64,000 nt of DNA from an uncultured Flavobacterium sp. (GTDB taxonomy: Bacteria; Bacteroidota; Bacteroidia; Flavobacteriales; Flavobacteriaceae). The DNA is taken from contig NZ_OY730238.1 of NCBI RefSeq assembly GCF_963422545.1, forward strand, positions 310,001 through 374,000, given 5' to 3'. Positions 1 to 10,500 of this stretch are shown here, one piece after another. The position numbers and the translations under genes are program-made. How positions within the stretch are numbered: the first letter of the stretch is position 1; every line of letters starts with the position of its first letter. Below the pieces are notes generated by a model that saw only the letters and a list, made by a program, of their open reading frames with translations, had not been told where the DNA came from and made no database searches.

Positions 1-32
1 TTAAAATTGAAACTTTTGGCAATTAGGCAATA

Positions 33-65
33 CAATTAGTGAAAATTCGTGTAATTCGTGGCAAA
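33..65. repeat. Short-word intergenic repeat (GTGAAATTCGTGGCAAA family)
   Basis: The words AGTGAAAATTCGTG, TAATTCGTGG and CAAA follow each other here. The same words return at 15.89-15.98 kb. The repeat sits just beyond the 3' end of the L,D-transpeptidase gene. No coding potential is seen in the first 77 bases. Confidence 0.5.
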
Positions 66-77
66 CTCTTTTGTCAA

Positions 78-1655
78 CTATTCTTCTGTCAATAATTTTA
101 TCAAACTTTCGTCTCTTTGATAGACATCTTTATAAAAATTCAAATTTCCTTTTCTGTCTACCCAAGCTGTAAAATATCCTATATAAACAGGAACTTTCTT
201 TTTTAAAGTGTACCAGCTTTCCTTTCCGGCGTGCATTGCTTTATCAATTCGGTCCGGAGTCCATGAAGGATCTTGTTTTAAAAGTTCAATGGCTAAATCT
301 CTTGGTTTTCCTACGCGTACACATCCGTGGCTAAATGCTCTGCTGTCTCTCTCGAACAAACTTTTTGCCGGTGTATCGTGTAAATAAATATTATTTGAAT
401 TTGGAAATAAAAACTTTACCAAACCAAGCGAATTATTTTTTCCCGGCAACTGACGAACAGCACCTTTATTCCATTCCAGGTTTTTCTGAGCCAAATAATT
501 CTTATTCTTAGCCATTCCCGGTTTAATCTCTTTATTGATAATACTGGTAGGAACATTCCAATACGGACTAAAAACAATATTGTTCATCATGCCGCTAAAA
601 ATAACTGTTTGAGTCATTGCTTTTCCAACTACAACTGGAGATACAAAAGCAATTTGATGATCCCGAATTAAATACAATCTAAACTCAGGGATATTAACTT
701 CTATAAATTCCTTTCCTTTTTCAAGTTCAGGATCAATCCATCTACAACGCTCCATATTAGCAATAATCGTTTTGATTCTGTCAGAAACCGGAATATTCAT
801 TTCGACAATATGTTCTGGTAAGATTATATTTTTTGGTGTCAATCCATGATGTATTTCATAGTTCTTAACTGCCGATATCAAAATAGAATCACATACATTA
901 CTTTTATTGTCTTCTTTAAGATCACCTGTTATATAAAGTCTTTCTCGAATTTGTCCTACCGCAACTGCCGAATCTCCTTTTTTTAGACTTTTAAAATCAG
1001 CTTCGACTTCAATATTTTTCCAACCGCCTTTTTTCTCAATTTCTCTATATTGATGAAGTGCATCACGAAGTTTATAATATTGACTGAACATCTTGCTCTT
1101 TTTGTCGTCACTTATAGTTGACTTTTTATAAATGGAATCTGAAAACACTTGATAATTTACTTTTTTTCGAGGTAAAAGCCATTCTAATGATTTGATCGTT
1201 TTTTCATCGACTCCGGATACTTTCTGAACATAATAAAAATACAAATTGGTAATCATTAAATCTGTATGAGCCTGCGATAACTTATTATCAGAGATATGAT
1301 CAAAAATAGGATTGATCTTTTCGTTGTACGGAAAATTAGCTTTCAAACCTTCTCGATCTAATCCTTTATATTTATTAAATAAATTGTTTGCAAACTCAAC
1401 AACTCCTTTATTGTCTAACCATAATTGAGTTGATTTGTTTTTCTTGTATAAAGCCAAAACGTCATTCTGAAATTTAGTCAATTTAGGATACACCTGATAA
1501 AAAGCCGCAATTCCGGAACTATCAATTGAGATTTTAAGTTCAGGTACTTTTACTGCAGTTTTTTTTGATTCTTCTTCTTTTTTTTCTGACTTAGAATTAC
1601 AAGATACAGCAACAAAAAGAATGACAACTGCAACAAGCGGATACAAAATTTTCAT
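78..1655 (-). CDS. L,D-transpeptidase lipoprotein (YcbB/LdtD-like)
   Basis: Probable L,D-transpeptidase, which makes 3-3 peptide cross-links in peptidoglycan from the periplasmic side. The 525-residue product starts with a lipoprotein signal (hydrophobic residues 5-18, lipidated Cys at 19 in VAVSC), followed by a Lys/Glu-rich linker. A long N-terminal region includes a peptidoglycan-binding-like stretch around residues 225-275. The C-terminal YkuD-type catalytic domain holds SHGCVRV at residues 442-448, with Cys445 as nucleophile and a His about 20 residues upstream in YLHDTP. Size and order fit the large YcbB class rather than small Ldt proteins. The gene stands alone; the upstream minus-strand DUF1573 gene has its own terminator. 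Confidence 0.9.
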   Translation of the reverse strand: MKILYPLVAVVILFVAVSCNSKSEKKEEESKKTAVKVPELKISIDSSGIAAFYQVYPKLTKFQNDVLALYKKNKSTQLWLDNKGVVEFANNLFNKYKGLDREGLKANFPYNEKINPIFDHISDNKLSQAHTDLMITNLYFYYVQKVSGVDEKTIKSLEWLLPRKKVNYQVFSDSIYKKSTISDDKKSKMFSQYYKLRDALHQYREIEKKGGWKNIEVEADFKSLKKGDSAVAVGQIRERLYITGDLKEDNKSNVCDSILISAVKNYEIHHGLTPKNIILPEHIVEMNIPVSDRIKTIIANMERCRWIDPELEKGKEFIEVNIPEFRLYLIRDHQIAFVSPVVVGKAMTQTVIFSGMMNNIVFSPYWNVPTSIINKEIKPGMAKNKNYLAQKNLEWNKGAVRQLPGKNNSLGLVKFLFPNSNNIYLHDTPAKSLFERDSRAFSHGCVRVGKPRDLAIELLKQDPSWTPDRIDKAMHAGKESWYTLKKKVPVYIGYFTAWVDRKGNLNFYKDVYQRDESLIKLLTEE

Positions 1656-1762
1656 AATAATATTTTTAATAAAAATAGAAAAGTTTTAGTAAAAACAAAG
1701 CATTTACAAGAGATTTAATGTAGGCTTTACAAGCCTTAAATTCTTTCAGAAAAAAGCATAAA

Positions 1763-1795
1763 AAAAACTCCAAACATGGCACATTTGGAGTTTTT
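1763..1795 (-). terminator. Terminator of the DUF1573 gene
   Basis: A 12-bp perfect stem (AAAAACTCCAAA with TTTGGAGTTTTT) encloses a 9-nt loop. Read on the minus strand it is followed by a T-rich tract, as expected for intrinsic termination just beyond the DUF1573 gene. Confidence 0.8.
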
Positions 1796-1821
1796 CGCTT
1801 TATAACCAACCTTTAAATTAT

Positions 1822-2235
1822 TTAAATCACTGTTCCTTTTAGAGTAAGGATTTTTGGAGTGCTTTCGGCACTTGTTGTTACAGTAACTGTTTTTGTAAAA
1901 CCGCCTTTATTCGCGGCATTATAAGTTGCTGTTACTTTAGCTGTTTTACCTGGCAAAACTGGCTCTTTAGTATAATCTGTTGCAGTACAGCCACAAGATC
2001 CCTGAACATTAGTAATTACAACAGAAGTTTTTCCTGTGTTTTTAAATTCATATACAATAGCTTTTGGAGTTCCTTGTGGGATTTGTCCAACATCAATAGT
2101 TTCTGCTTTCCAAACAATTGTCGAAGCTGCTGCTGCAACTTTTGTTTCAGAAGTTAAAGATTTTACCGGTGCAATTGCTGAAAAAGACATTAGTCCTAAA
2201 GCCAGAGCCAACATCGAAATTTTAATCATTTTCAT
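1822..2235 (-). CDS. DUF1573 domain secreted protein
   Basis: Small exported protein of 137 residues. It has an N-terminal signal peptide (hydrophobic residues 7-24) and a single DUF1573 immunoglobulin-like domain. The family signature GSCGCTA lies near residue 83 and is followed by a VLPGKTAKV segment typical of the ASPM/MSP-like fold. Function is unknown; members are common in Bacteroidota and are periplasmic or surface exposed. The gene has its own exact TAnnTTTG box 43 bases upstream and its own terminator, so it looks monocistronic. It is divergent from the histidine kinase gene. Confidence 0.85.
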   Translation of the reverse strand: MKMIKISMLALALGLMSFSAIAPVKSLTSETKVAAAASTIVWKAETIDVGQIPQGTPKAIVYEFKNTGKTSVVITNVQGSCGCTATDYTKEPVLPGKTAKVTATYNAANKGGFTKTVTVTTSAESTPKILTLKGTVI

Positions 2236-2277
2236 CGTTATATATTTTAAATGGTTTATAGTTCAAATTTTGTATTT

Positions 2278-2285
2278 CAAAAGTA
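2278..2285 (-). promoter_or_regulatory. -7 box (TACTTTTG) for the DUF1573 gene
   Basis: Exact match to the Bacteroidota -7 consensus TAnnTTTG on the minus strand, 43 bases before the ATG at 2235. Confidence 0.6.
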
Positions 2286-2360
2286 CTCCAGACCAAATCA
2301 AATCGCTGTTAAGTGGTTTCAAATGTTTGTTAATGACTTGTTAATCGGTGTTTTTAACTA

Positions 2361-2368
2361 TAAATTTG
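2361..2368 (+). promoter_or_regulatory. -7 box (TAAATTTG) for the kinase/regulator operon
   Basis: Exact TAnnTTTG match 33 bases before the TTG start at 2401, with a TTG at 2338-2340 near the expected -33 position. Confidence 0.6.
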
Positions 2369-2400
2369 ATTAATATTACACTCTCAAAATTTCGTTTTTC

Positions 2401-3663
2401 TTGAAAATAAACAAACTAAATAGCATTATCGTTCTGGGACTTGTAGCCATTATCAGCATATTGGTTGCACAATTACTTTGGACTAAAGAGGCTTTTACTT
2501 TAGAACAAAAAAAATTAAGTCAGAAAGCAAACATTGCTCTACTCGAAGTCGCCAGAAAATTATACGAAGGAAAAGATCACGAATCATCCTGTCAAAACCC
2601 TGTTCAGAAAATTTCTAACGACTATTATATTGTTAATGTCAACAATGCTTTTGAACCGGATATTTTAGAATTCTACTTAAGATCAGAATTCAAAAAAATG
2701 AATATCACCACTGACTTTGAATTTGCGATGTACAATTGTCAAAGTGACGAAATGGTTTACGGAAAATATATTTCTTTTTCGGATAAAGAAACTTCAACAA
2801 AAAAGGTTTCTTTCCCTAAACATAAAAATTTAGTCTATTATTTTGCCGTCCGTTTTCCAAATGAAACTACATATTTGTTTAGTTCAATGCGATTTTGGTT
2901 TGTACTTTCGATTGCATTGATTCTAATTTTATTGATTTACGTTTATTCAATTTTCACGCTTTTGCAGCAAAAAAAATATTCTGAACTGCAACGTGATTTT
3001 ATCAATAATATGACACATGAATTCAAAACGCCTTTGTCTTCAATTTTAATCGCTTCAAAATATTTAATTGAACAGAATCCTATAAAGGACGATAAAAAAC
3101 TATATACTTACACGGATATTATTATCAATCAAAGCAATAAATTAAACCATCATATTGAGAAAATTTTAAATATTGCCAAATCAGATTATGCTCCTTTAGA
3201 ATTAAAAAAAGAAGCCACTTTAATTATTCCGATTATTGAAGAAACAATCCAGAATATTGTTTTGAAATATCCTGAAGCAGGTATCAAAATTGAAAGTTCT
3301 TCAAACGAATATCAAATCGAAACTGATGTATTTCACTTTACTAATTTGGTTTATAATCTATTAGATAATGCTGTAAAATATTGCAATAAAAAACCTGAAA
3401 TCACAATTCAGATACTCATAGAGAACTCTACTTTGAAACTGAAATTTATTGATAACGGAATTGGAATTGCTTCTAAAAACATTTCTTTTATCTTTGATAA
3501 ATTTTATCGCGCTCAAAACGAGAAAAGTAACGAAGTAAATGGTTTTGGGCTTGGTTTGTATTATGTAAAAGAAATTTGCAACTTGCATAATTGGAAAATT
3601 AAAGCCGAAAATAATTTAGAAAACGGCACTACAATAATCTTGTCAATTCCTTATAAAAAATGA
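2401..3663 (+). CDS. Sensor histidine kinase
   Basis: Membrane sensor kinase of a two-component pair, 420 residues, with an apparent TTG start. Two membrane segments (about 8-25 and 165-185) bracket a periplasmic sensor of about 140 residues that contains Cys64 and Cys113 and matches no domain I recognise. The HisKA box ITHEFKTPLSS-type motif places the phosphorylated His at 206. The ATPase domain shows the N box (NLLDNAVKY), G1 (DNGIGI), F box (FDKFYR) and G2 (GFGLGLYYVK). Its stop overlaps the regulator's start as ATGA, so the two are translationally coupled. The signal sensed cannot be told from the sequence. Confidence 0.92.
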   Translation: MKINKLNSIIVLGLVAIISILVAQLLWTKEAFTLEQKKLSQKANIALLEVARKLYEGKDHESSCQNPVQKISNDYYIVNVNNAFEPDILEFYLRSEFKKMNITTDFEFAMYNCQSDEMVYGKYISFSDKETSTKKVSFPKHKNLVYYFAVRFPNETTYLFSSMRFWFVLSIALILILLIYVYSIFTLLQQKKYSELQRDFINNMTHEFKTPLSSILIASKYLIEQNPIKDDKKLYTYTDIIINQSNKLNHHIEKILNIAKSDYAPLELKKEATLIIPIIEETIQNIVLKYPEAGIKIESSSNEYQIETDVFHFTNLVYNLLDNAVKYCNKKPEITIQILIENSTLKLKFIDNGIGIASKNISFIFDKFYRAQNEKSNEVNGFGLGLYYVKEICNLHNWKIKAENNLENGTTIILSIPYKK

Positions 3664-4343
3664 AACAATTCAAAATACTTTATACCGAAGATGATGAAAC
3701 ATTGGCGTTCCTGACCAAAGATAATCTGGAACAAAACAATTATGACGTTACGCATTGTTGCGACGGTAATTTAGGTTTGGAAACTTTTAAAAAAGAAAAT
3801 TTCGACATTTGCATCTTTGATATCATGATGCCTAAAAAGGATGGTTTTGAATTGGCAACCGAGATTAGAAAAACCAATACTGATATTCCGATTATTTTTC
3901 TTTCGGCCAAAACTTTAAAAGAAGATCGTATTAAAGGATTGCGTCTGGGCGCTGACGATTATTTGGTGAAACCTTTTAGCATCGAGGAATTATTATTGAA
4001 AATTGAAATTTTCCTTAAACGTTCCCAGAAAAACATTACATCGGAAAAATTTGTTTACGAAATTGGAAAGTATCAATTTGATACCAACAATTTTATTCTT
4101 TTTAATGAAGATGAAAAAATCAGCCTTACGCAACGCGAAGCCGAATTGCTGAAATTATTTCTTGACAATAAAAATTCGGTTTTAAAAAGAGAACAAATTC
4201 TGACCTCACTTTGGGGAACTGATGATTATTTTATGGGAAGAAGCCTGGATGTTTTCATTTCACGCCTGCGTAAAATTTTAGTCAATGAAAAAGGAATTTC
4301 TATAGAAAACCTACACGGAATTGGGTTTCGATTTACGATGTAG
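3660..4343 (+). CDS. OmpR-family response regulator
   Basis: DNA-binding response regulator of 227 residues, partner of the preceding kinase (4-base ATGA overlap). The receiver domain (1-120) has the acidic pair at 11-12, phospho-acceptor Asp54 in FDIMMP, and Lys104 in LVKPF. The C-terminal winged helix (about 130-227) ends with the usual ENLHGIGFRF strand. The regulon is unknown. The DUF1573 gene opposite and the hydrolase downstream are only neighbours, and I have no evidence that they are targets. Confidence 0.93.
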   Translation: MKQFKILYTEDDETLAFLTKDNLEQNNYDVTHCCDGNLGLETFKKENFDICIFDIMMPKKDGFELATEIRKTNTDIPIIFLSAKTLKEDRIKGLRLGADDYLVKPFSIEELLLKIEIFLKRSQKNITSEKFVYEIGKYQFDTNNFILFNEDEKISLTQREAELLKLFLDNKNSVLKREQILTSLWGTDDYFMGRSLDVFISRLRKILVNEKGISIENLHGIGFRFTM

Positions 4344-4400
4344 TTTTTTTGACTTTAAGTATTTAAAATTTTGTATTTTTAATATCTAAAATTCCCCGAT

Positions 4401-5165
4401 ATGAAATTACATCATTTACGTAACGCGACTTTAGTTATTGAAACGGATCAACATGTAATTTTAGTTGATCCTATGTTGGGAAAGAGAAAAACGATTCCGC
4501 CCTTTACTTTCTTTCGTTATAAACCAAAAAGAAATCCATTAGTTTCTTTACCAAAAAATAGTCGTGATATTCTAAGTAGAGTGACTCATTGCCTGATCAC
4601 TCATCTACATCCTGATCATATTGACAAAGCCGGAGAAATTTTTTTAAGACGTAAAAGCGTAAGTGTTATTTGTAGTGCAAAGGATGAAAAAGCTTTGGCT
4701 AAACGAGGCTTAAACATTACTCAAACTTTAGATTACTGGCAACCTCAAACTTTTCTAGACGGAAAAATTACCGGAATTCCTGCCATTCACGGTTATGGTT
4801 TTGTTGCAAAACTAATGGGAAATGTCATGGGTTTTTATATCGAACTGCCAAATGAAAAATCAATTTACATAAGCTCTGATACTGTTTTTACGGAGCATGT
4901 AGAAAAAGTTTTGGTAGAATTTAAACCCGATATTGCAACGGTCGCCTGCGGAACCGCGAGATTAGATATTGGTCAGCCTTTATTAATGAAAATGAATGAT
5001 ATTTTGAAGTTTACTGCACTTGCCCCTGGTAAAGTTTTTGCGAATCATTTAGAAGCTTTAAATCATTGTCCAACGACCAGAGAAGAATTGAAAACGGCTT
5101 TAGCTGAGAATGATCTTTTATCCAAAACTGCGATTCCTAATGATGGAACTTACGTGGAGTATTGA
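4401..5165 (+). CDS. Metallo-beta-lactamase-fold hydrolase (UlaG-like)
   Basis: Probable metal-dependent hydrolase of 254 residues, cytoplasmic (no signal peptide). It has the metal-binding motif HLHPDH at 68-73, an SSDT segment near 157-160 that supplies the bridging Asp, and a late His in ANHLEALNH. The sequence resembles the UlaG/YtnP-like branch, whose members act on lactones or phosphoesters; the substrate cannot be named. A near-consensus -7 box (TATTTTTA) lies about 30 bases upstream. It converges on the radical SAM gene, with one base between the two stops. Confidence 0.85.
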   Translation: MKLHHLRNATLVIETDQHVILVDPMLGKRKTIPPFTFFRYKPKRNPLVSLPKNSRDILSRVTHCLITHLHPDHIDKAGEIFLRRKSVSVICSAKDEKALAKRGLNITQTLDYWQPQTFLDGKITGIPAIHGYGFVAKLMGNVMGFYIELPNEKSIYISSDTVFTEHVEKVLVEFKPDIATVACGTARLDIGQPLLMKMNDILKFTALAPGKVFANHLEALNHCPTTREELKTALAENDLLSKTAIPNDGTYVEY

Positions 5166-5166
5166 T

Positions 5167-7392
5167 TTACAAAACCAACAACCCAAATTCCCGCAATGTA
5201 TTAATTGGTTTTGAATACCAGAACAATTCAAAATCATCTAAATTGGTTTCAAATTCTGCTTTTACTTCTTGAAAAGTATAATTTTTAGCATTCGAAATCG
5301 TGATTTTAGTCAAAATATCAACAAGCCACTCGCCTTCTTCTTTATTGGTCTGAATGTTGAAACTTTCCTTTTTATCATGAAAAGTAAAAGTCATCATTTC
5401 CCAAGTTTGACCTTTTTTAGATTTTGTAAAATGTTCTACAGAAGGTTTTCCGCCAAGCCAAACAACTTTTGCATTTGGTTTTGTATTAAAATCATTTCCT
5501 TCTTCAAGCGCATTAAAAATAAAATCGGGATCAATTTTAGTTTTTGGTATTTTAAAATCAAACCAATCCTGCAATTCATAATCAAAACAAATTCCGTGCA
5601 TGAAATTGAAGAGTGATTTCTTTAATCCAAAACTGAATTTATCGTGATTGATTCCTGTAGAATCTGTATAATCAATATCATTATTGGCAAAAGTCCCAAT
5701 GGTTTCTGTCGCTTTTGTCACGCCAAATTTCTCCGGATATAACCCAACTGGACTATGTGCCGTCATAGCAAATTGATGCCAAAAACCAGATTGTAAAATT
5801 CCGGCTTCAAACAACTGACGAACCATTTCGAGACTATCAACTGTTTCTTGAACCGTTTGTGTAGGATATCCGTACATTAAATACGCATGAACCATGATCC
5901 CGGCTTCGGTAAAATTTCGGGTAACTTTTGCGACTTGCTCAACTGTTACACCTTTATCTATTAATTTTAATAATCGATCAGAAGCCACTTCTAAACCACC
6001 TGAAACGGCAATACAACCGGAAGCTTTCAATAAAAGACATAAATCTTTAGAAAAACTTTTTTCAAATCGAATATTTGTCCACCACGTTACTGCTAATTTT
6101 CGGCGCAAAATTTCAAGAGCCAAAGAGCGCATTAGAGCCGGAGGAGCGGCTTCATCAACAAAATGAAAACCATTCTGCCCGGTTTGCAACATCATTTCTT
6201 CCATTCGATCACACAACAAATTGGCTGCAACAGGTTCGTAAACTTTTATATAATCTAATGAAATATCACAAAAAGTACATTTTCCCCAATAACATCCATG
6301 AGCCATTGTGAGTTTATTCCAGCGCCCGTCGCTCCACATTCTGTGCATAGGATTTACAATTTCGATTACCGAAATGTATTTATCCAAAGGCAAATCTGAG
6401 TAATCAGGCGTTCCTACATAAGCCTGTTTATAATCGTGTTTTAAAGAGTTGTTTTTATAAACGACTTCTCCGTTTTCGAGTAAAAAAGTTCTTTTGTATC
6501 GCTTCTCGACTTCGCTCGAAGTGACAGCATTGGGATTTTCTAAATTGAATATTAATTCTTCGATTGGAACTTCTCCATCGTCTAAAGTAATAAAATCGAA
6601 AAACTCAAAAACGCGAGCGTCTGAAAGTGAACGCAATTCGGTATTTGGGAAACCGCCGCCCATCGAAATCTTAATTTCGGGATGATGTTGTTTTACCCAT
6701 TGTGCACATCGAAAAGCGCTATATAAATTCCCTGGAAAGGGAACAGAAATTAAAAATAAAGTTGGTTGAACAGTTTCAATTTTAGCTTTTAAAAGTGAAA
6801 TTAAAATCGAATCGATATAAGTCGGTTTTTGCTGTAAAGCCTCGTATAATTCATCAAACGAATTGGCGCTTCGGCCTAAACGCTCGGCATATCGGCTAAA
6901 GCCAAAATTTTCATCGACACATTCTACAATAAAATCAGATATATCTTCAAGATATAAAGTCGCTAAATGTTTTGCTTTATCCTGAGTTCCCATTGTCCCG
7001 AAAGCCCAATCAAGTTCTTCTAATTGTGCAAAACGAGAAGCCTCTGGCAGAAAATCTTCCTGACAAATTTGTAAAGCTAATGTTGGATTTTTCCCCTGTA
7101 AAAACTGAATTACTGCATCAATAGTTTTGATGTATTCGTCCTGCAAAGCAAAAATACGCTTAGAGTTGTCTGAGATTTCAGAACCTGAAACTTGAAACTT
7201 TGAACTTGAAACTTCAAACAAATCAACAAGACCTTTCTTCGAAAACAATTCCAATATCACGTCAATACCCAAATCAGCCTGAACCGATTCGATATTTTTA
7301 GTGTTTAGAAATCCTTTTATATACGCCGTCGCCGGATACGGAGTATTCAGTTGGGTAAAAGGAGGCGTGATTACGAAAAGTTTAGTTTTCAA
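5167..7392 (-). CDS. B12-binding-domain radical SAM protein
   Basis: Radical SAM enzyme of 741 residues. The N-terminal half resembles a cobalamin-binding domain (about 200-285, with SMGGGFPN at 243-250). The iron-sulphur cluster motif is CYWGKCTFC, Cys367, 372 and 375; the C-x4-C-x2-C spacing differs from the classical C-x3-C-x2-C but is familiar in this subfamily. The TIM-barrel part follows, with VSGGLEVAS and MYGYPTQT. The substrate is unknown. Two short stretches look like repeat insertions kept in frame: residues 62-76 (Ser-rich, over AACTTGAAAC words) and 290-300 (VTSSEVEKRYK, over a CTTCGAGCGAAG palindrome). The gene stands alone between convergent and divergent neighbours. Confidence 0.85.
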   Translation of the reverse strand: MKTKLFVITPPFTQLNTPYPATAYIKGFLNTKNIESVQADLGIDVILELFSKKGLVDLFEVSSSKFQVSGSEISDNSKRIFALQDEYIKTIDAVIQFLQGKNPTLALQICQEDFLPEASRFAQLEELDWAFGTMGTQDKAKHLATLYLEDISDFIVECVDENFGFSRYAERLGRSANSFDELYEALQQKPTYIDSILISLLKAKIETVQPTLFLISVPFPGNLYSAFRCAQWVKQHHPEIKISMGGGFPNTELRSLSDARVFEFFDFITLDDGEVPIEELIFNLENPNAVTSSEVEKRYKRTFLLENGEVVYKNNSLKHDYKQAYVGTPDYSDLPLDKYISVIEIVNPMHRMWSDGRWNKLTMAHGCYWGKCTFCDISLDYIKVYEPVAANLLCDRMEEMMLQTGQNGFHFVDEAAPPALMRSLALEILRRKLAVTWWTNIRFEKSFSKDLCLLLKASGCIAVSGGLEVASDRLLKLIDKGVTVEQVAKVTRNFTEAGIMVHAYLMYGYPTQTVQETVDSLEMVRQLFEAGILQSGFWHQFAMTAHSPVGLYPEKFGVTKATETIGTFANNDIDYTDSTGINHDKFSFGLKKSLFNFMHGICFDYELQDWFDFKIPKTKIDPDFIFNALEEGNDFNTKPNAKVVWLGGKPSVEHFTKSKKGQTWEMMTFTFHDKKESFNIQTNKEEGEWLVDILTKITISNAKNYTFQEVKAEFETNLDDFELFWYSKPINTLREFGLLVL
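6501..6527. repeat. Palindromic repeat inside the radical SAM gene
   Basis: The segment contains the hairpin core CTTCGCTCGAAG (6510-6521) flanked by TCTCGA and GTGACAG. I recall this word set as a dispersed repeat in Flavobacterium genomes. Here it lies within a coding frame and is translated as VTSSEVEKR. Confidence 0.5.
7179..7215. repeat. Quasi-periodic word repeat inside the radical SAM gene
   Basis: Tandem words of the CTGAAACTTGAAACTTTGAACTTG type, related to the CAGGTTTCAAGTTTC words in the gap at 31.55 kb. They are translated as a Ser-rich insert at residues 62-76 of the radical SAM protein. Confidence 0.5.
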
Positions 7393-7487
7393 CAGGAATT
7401 ATTTTTTTGCAAAAATACGAGATATTTAGGGACTTTTTAGGAAAAGATTCGGCTAGCAATTTTAGTTTTATTTTGTAGATAATTAAT

Positions 7488-7495
7488 TACATTTG
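7488..7495 (+). promoter_or_regulatory. -7 box (TACATTTG) for the giant repeat protein
   Basis: Exact TAnnTTTG match 20 bases before the ATG at 7516. Confidence 0.55.
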
Positions 7496-7515
7496 TTGCT
7501 ATCCAAATTATCCAA

Positions 7516-10500
7516 ATGAAGCAAACTTTACTTTTTGTATTTTTATTTTTTTCAATACTTTGTTATTCCCAAGAAAATTGCAACAATGGAATTGATGATG
7601 ATGGCGACGGTAAGATAGACTTAAACGACAGTGATTGTATTTGCAGAGGTACTGTTTCAATTTTAGCAAATTCTTCTTTTGAGGAAAAAACTAATTGTCC
7701 TCAGGGTTATGACGACATTCCAACAACCACTTATTGGACAAAAGGAACAATCCCATCTCCAGATTATTTAAATAAAGACTGTTCTCTTTTTAATACTATT
7801 TACGCCAAAAACCTTCAAAATTTCCCCGATGGTAAAGGAATTTTCAGGGCAGTATACAAAAACAATAAAAAAGAATATATCGCTACAAAATTATCAAGCC
7901 CATTAAGTACGGGAATAAACTATCAGTTAACACTGAATATTGCTACATTGATGAGTATCGAAACAAATAACCTAAGTAAACGTTTTGATTTTAATTTCTT
8001 AGCGCCTACGTATATAACACTTTATGGATGTAACAATAAAGATAATTTACCATTATATACCACTTCAGATCCAAATTCGTTTGACTCATCCTGGATTGAA
8101 ATTGGAAAAGTTTTATACCAACCTCAGACTACCTGGGGAGAAATAACAATTAGTTTTACCACAAATACTGCTATTAACGCAATAATGTTAGGGCCGGAGA
8201 AAACATTACCTCCATCATTTAACACTGATTATGAACCTTCTTTTTTATATGATAATTTAAGATTAAATACTGCTGAAAATTTTGGTGTTATTATTGTTCA
8301 AAGCGGCAATTTCTGTAATAATGATTTAATATTGACTGCTGACCTGAATAAAACCATGAATTTAGCAACAACTTTTCAATGGTATAGAAATGGAATAGCG
8401 ATAAATGGAGCAACTAATAAAACTTATCCAATTCCTTCAGTTAAAACAAATTTGGGAGAATATACTGTAAAAGTTACAGATGGAAATGATTGCTACATAA
8501 GTTCAAAATTAACTATAAACAATTCAATTCTTAATCCTTCTGTAACAGTAGTTCAGCCTACGTGTCAAGATACAAATGGTTATATCAAAGTTAACGACCC
8601 AGGAATAGAATATAGTTTTGATAAAGGCTTGGCCTTCCTTTCAAATGACAACTATGTTACAAAAGATTTGGTATGGCAAACAGATGCCAACTTTGTCACA
8701 AAAGAATATGGCAAATATTATGTTCAAACAAGAACCGCTTCGGGCTGTATTTCTACACCTACCATTGTAACAATTAATCCCCCGATATTACTAGACCGTC
8801 CAACATTTTCGATTATTCAACCAACTTGTAGTTCTGGCGGAACTATTACTATCACAACCCCCGGATCACAATTTAGTTTTGATAATGGTTTAACTTGGGA
8901 AAACAGTGCTACCAAAACAAATTTACCTACTGGAAATTATTTACTTAAAATAAAAAATAGTAGTGGATGTGAATCCTATTCTCAAAGCGTCTTGCTTTTT
9001 CCAACATATATTAACTCTCCAAACTTTACTTTAATCCAACCTAGCTGTAATCAAGGTGGCAGTATTACTATTACTAGCCCCGCATCCGAATATAGTTTTG
9101 ATAATGGAGAAACATGGACAACAAATCCAACGGCAACTAATTTATCTTCTGGTTATTATAATGTTAGAATTAAAGATGAATTTGGATGTGTATCGAAACC
9201 TTATTTTAATCAAATTTATTTTTATCCATTTTCTAAATCATACCCCGAAGCTAAAGTTACTCAACCAAATACTTGTAGTAATACCGGAAGTATTGTTTTT
9301 TCAAAGTCTTCATATAAATATAGTATTGACAACGGACAAACATGGCAGGAAACACCTACTTTCAATAATTTAGCACCTGGCAATTATGTCCTTAAAACAA
9401 AAAATGGACTAGGTTGTGAATCCGAAGTCTATCAAGTTAAAATAAATTTTTATTTATCTAAACCAACTTATACCACAATAAATCCTGCATGTACTACAAA
9501 TGGCAGTATCACTATTACTAGCCCCGCATCCGAATATAGTTTTGATAATGGCGAAACATGGACGACAAATCCAACGGCAGCTAATTTACCTTCGGGTTAT
9601 TATTATATTAAAATTAAAAATGAATTAGGCTGTGAATCCGATGTTGTATATGCCAATTTACCTGCTTTCTATCTTGATGAGCCTACATACAAAATAATAA
9701 ATCCCAATTGTGAAACGGAATCAAAATGGAGTATTTCAATTACGACCCCTGCTGCATCTTATAGTTTTGACGGGGGAGTAACGTGGAGTCCAAGTCCAAA
9801 CATTTCTAATTTAGATTATGGGACTTACTTCTTAAAAATAAAAAATTCTTTAGGTTGTGAATCAAATTATGCAATTGCCAATATAAGTAATACTTATTAT
9901 TTAGCACGTCCCGAATTTTCAGTTGTACAACCTACTTGTACCACTCCAGGACGTGTTACCATAACCACTCCTGCTGCATTTTATAGTTTTGATGATGGAG
10001 GAACATGGAGTACGGATCCAAATCTTACTAAATATCCTAATGGTGGCGTAAGTGGCTATCTTAGGATTAAAAATAAATCAGGCTGTATAAGTGAAAATAA
10101 TTGGTTTAGTCTTAACCTCAATTTCCTTAATCCTCCTACTTGTAAAATAGTGCAACCGACAAGTTGTGACAGTAATGCTACCGGAAGTATTACCATTACG
10201 ACGTCAGCCGCTTTATATAGTTTTGATGGTGGTTTAAATTGGAGCACTAACCCTACAGCTTCAAATCTTCCTGTAGGATTTAAATATCAATTAAAAATAA
10301 AAAATAAAGAAGGATGTGAATCAGGAAATCTTGTAATTGAATTCACTCCTTTTAAAATAAAAGAGGTCGATTACAAAGCTACTTATCCTAGCTGTGGTAA
10401 AGGAGGTTCTATTACAATTACTACACCAGCACCATTTTACAGTTTTGATGGTGGGGAGACTTGGGGCACAAGTCCAACTGCTTCAAATTTACCACTTGGT

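Noticed and set aside
2036..2344. A 102-residue plus-strand frame antisense to the DUF1573 gene
   Set aside because: It is the complement of a supported gene plus its promoter and shows no domain.
5894..6311. Open frames on the plus strand inside the radical SAM gene
   Set aside because: They lie wholly antisense to a well-supported gene, have no signal or domain and no promoter.
9056..9373. Overlapping frame within the adhesin gene
   Set aside because: It is the shifted reading of the Thr/Asp repeats in the same gene, not a separate product.
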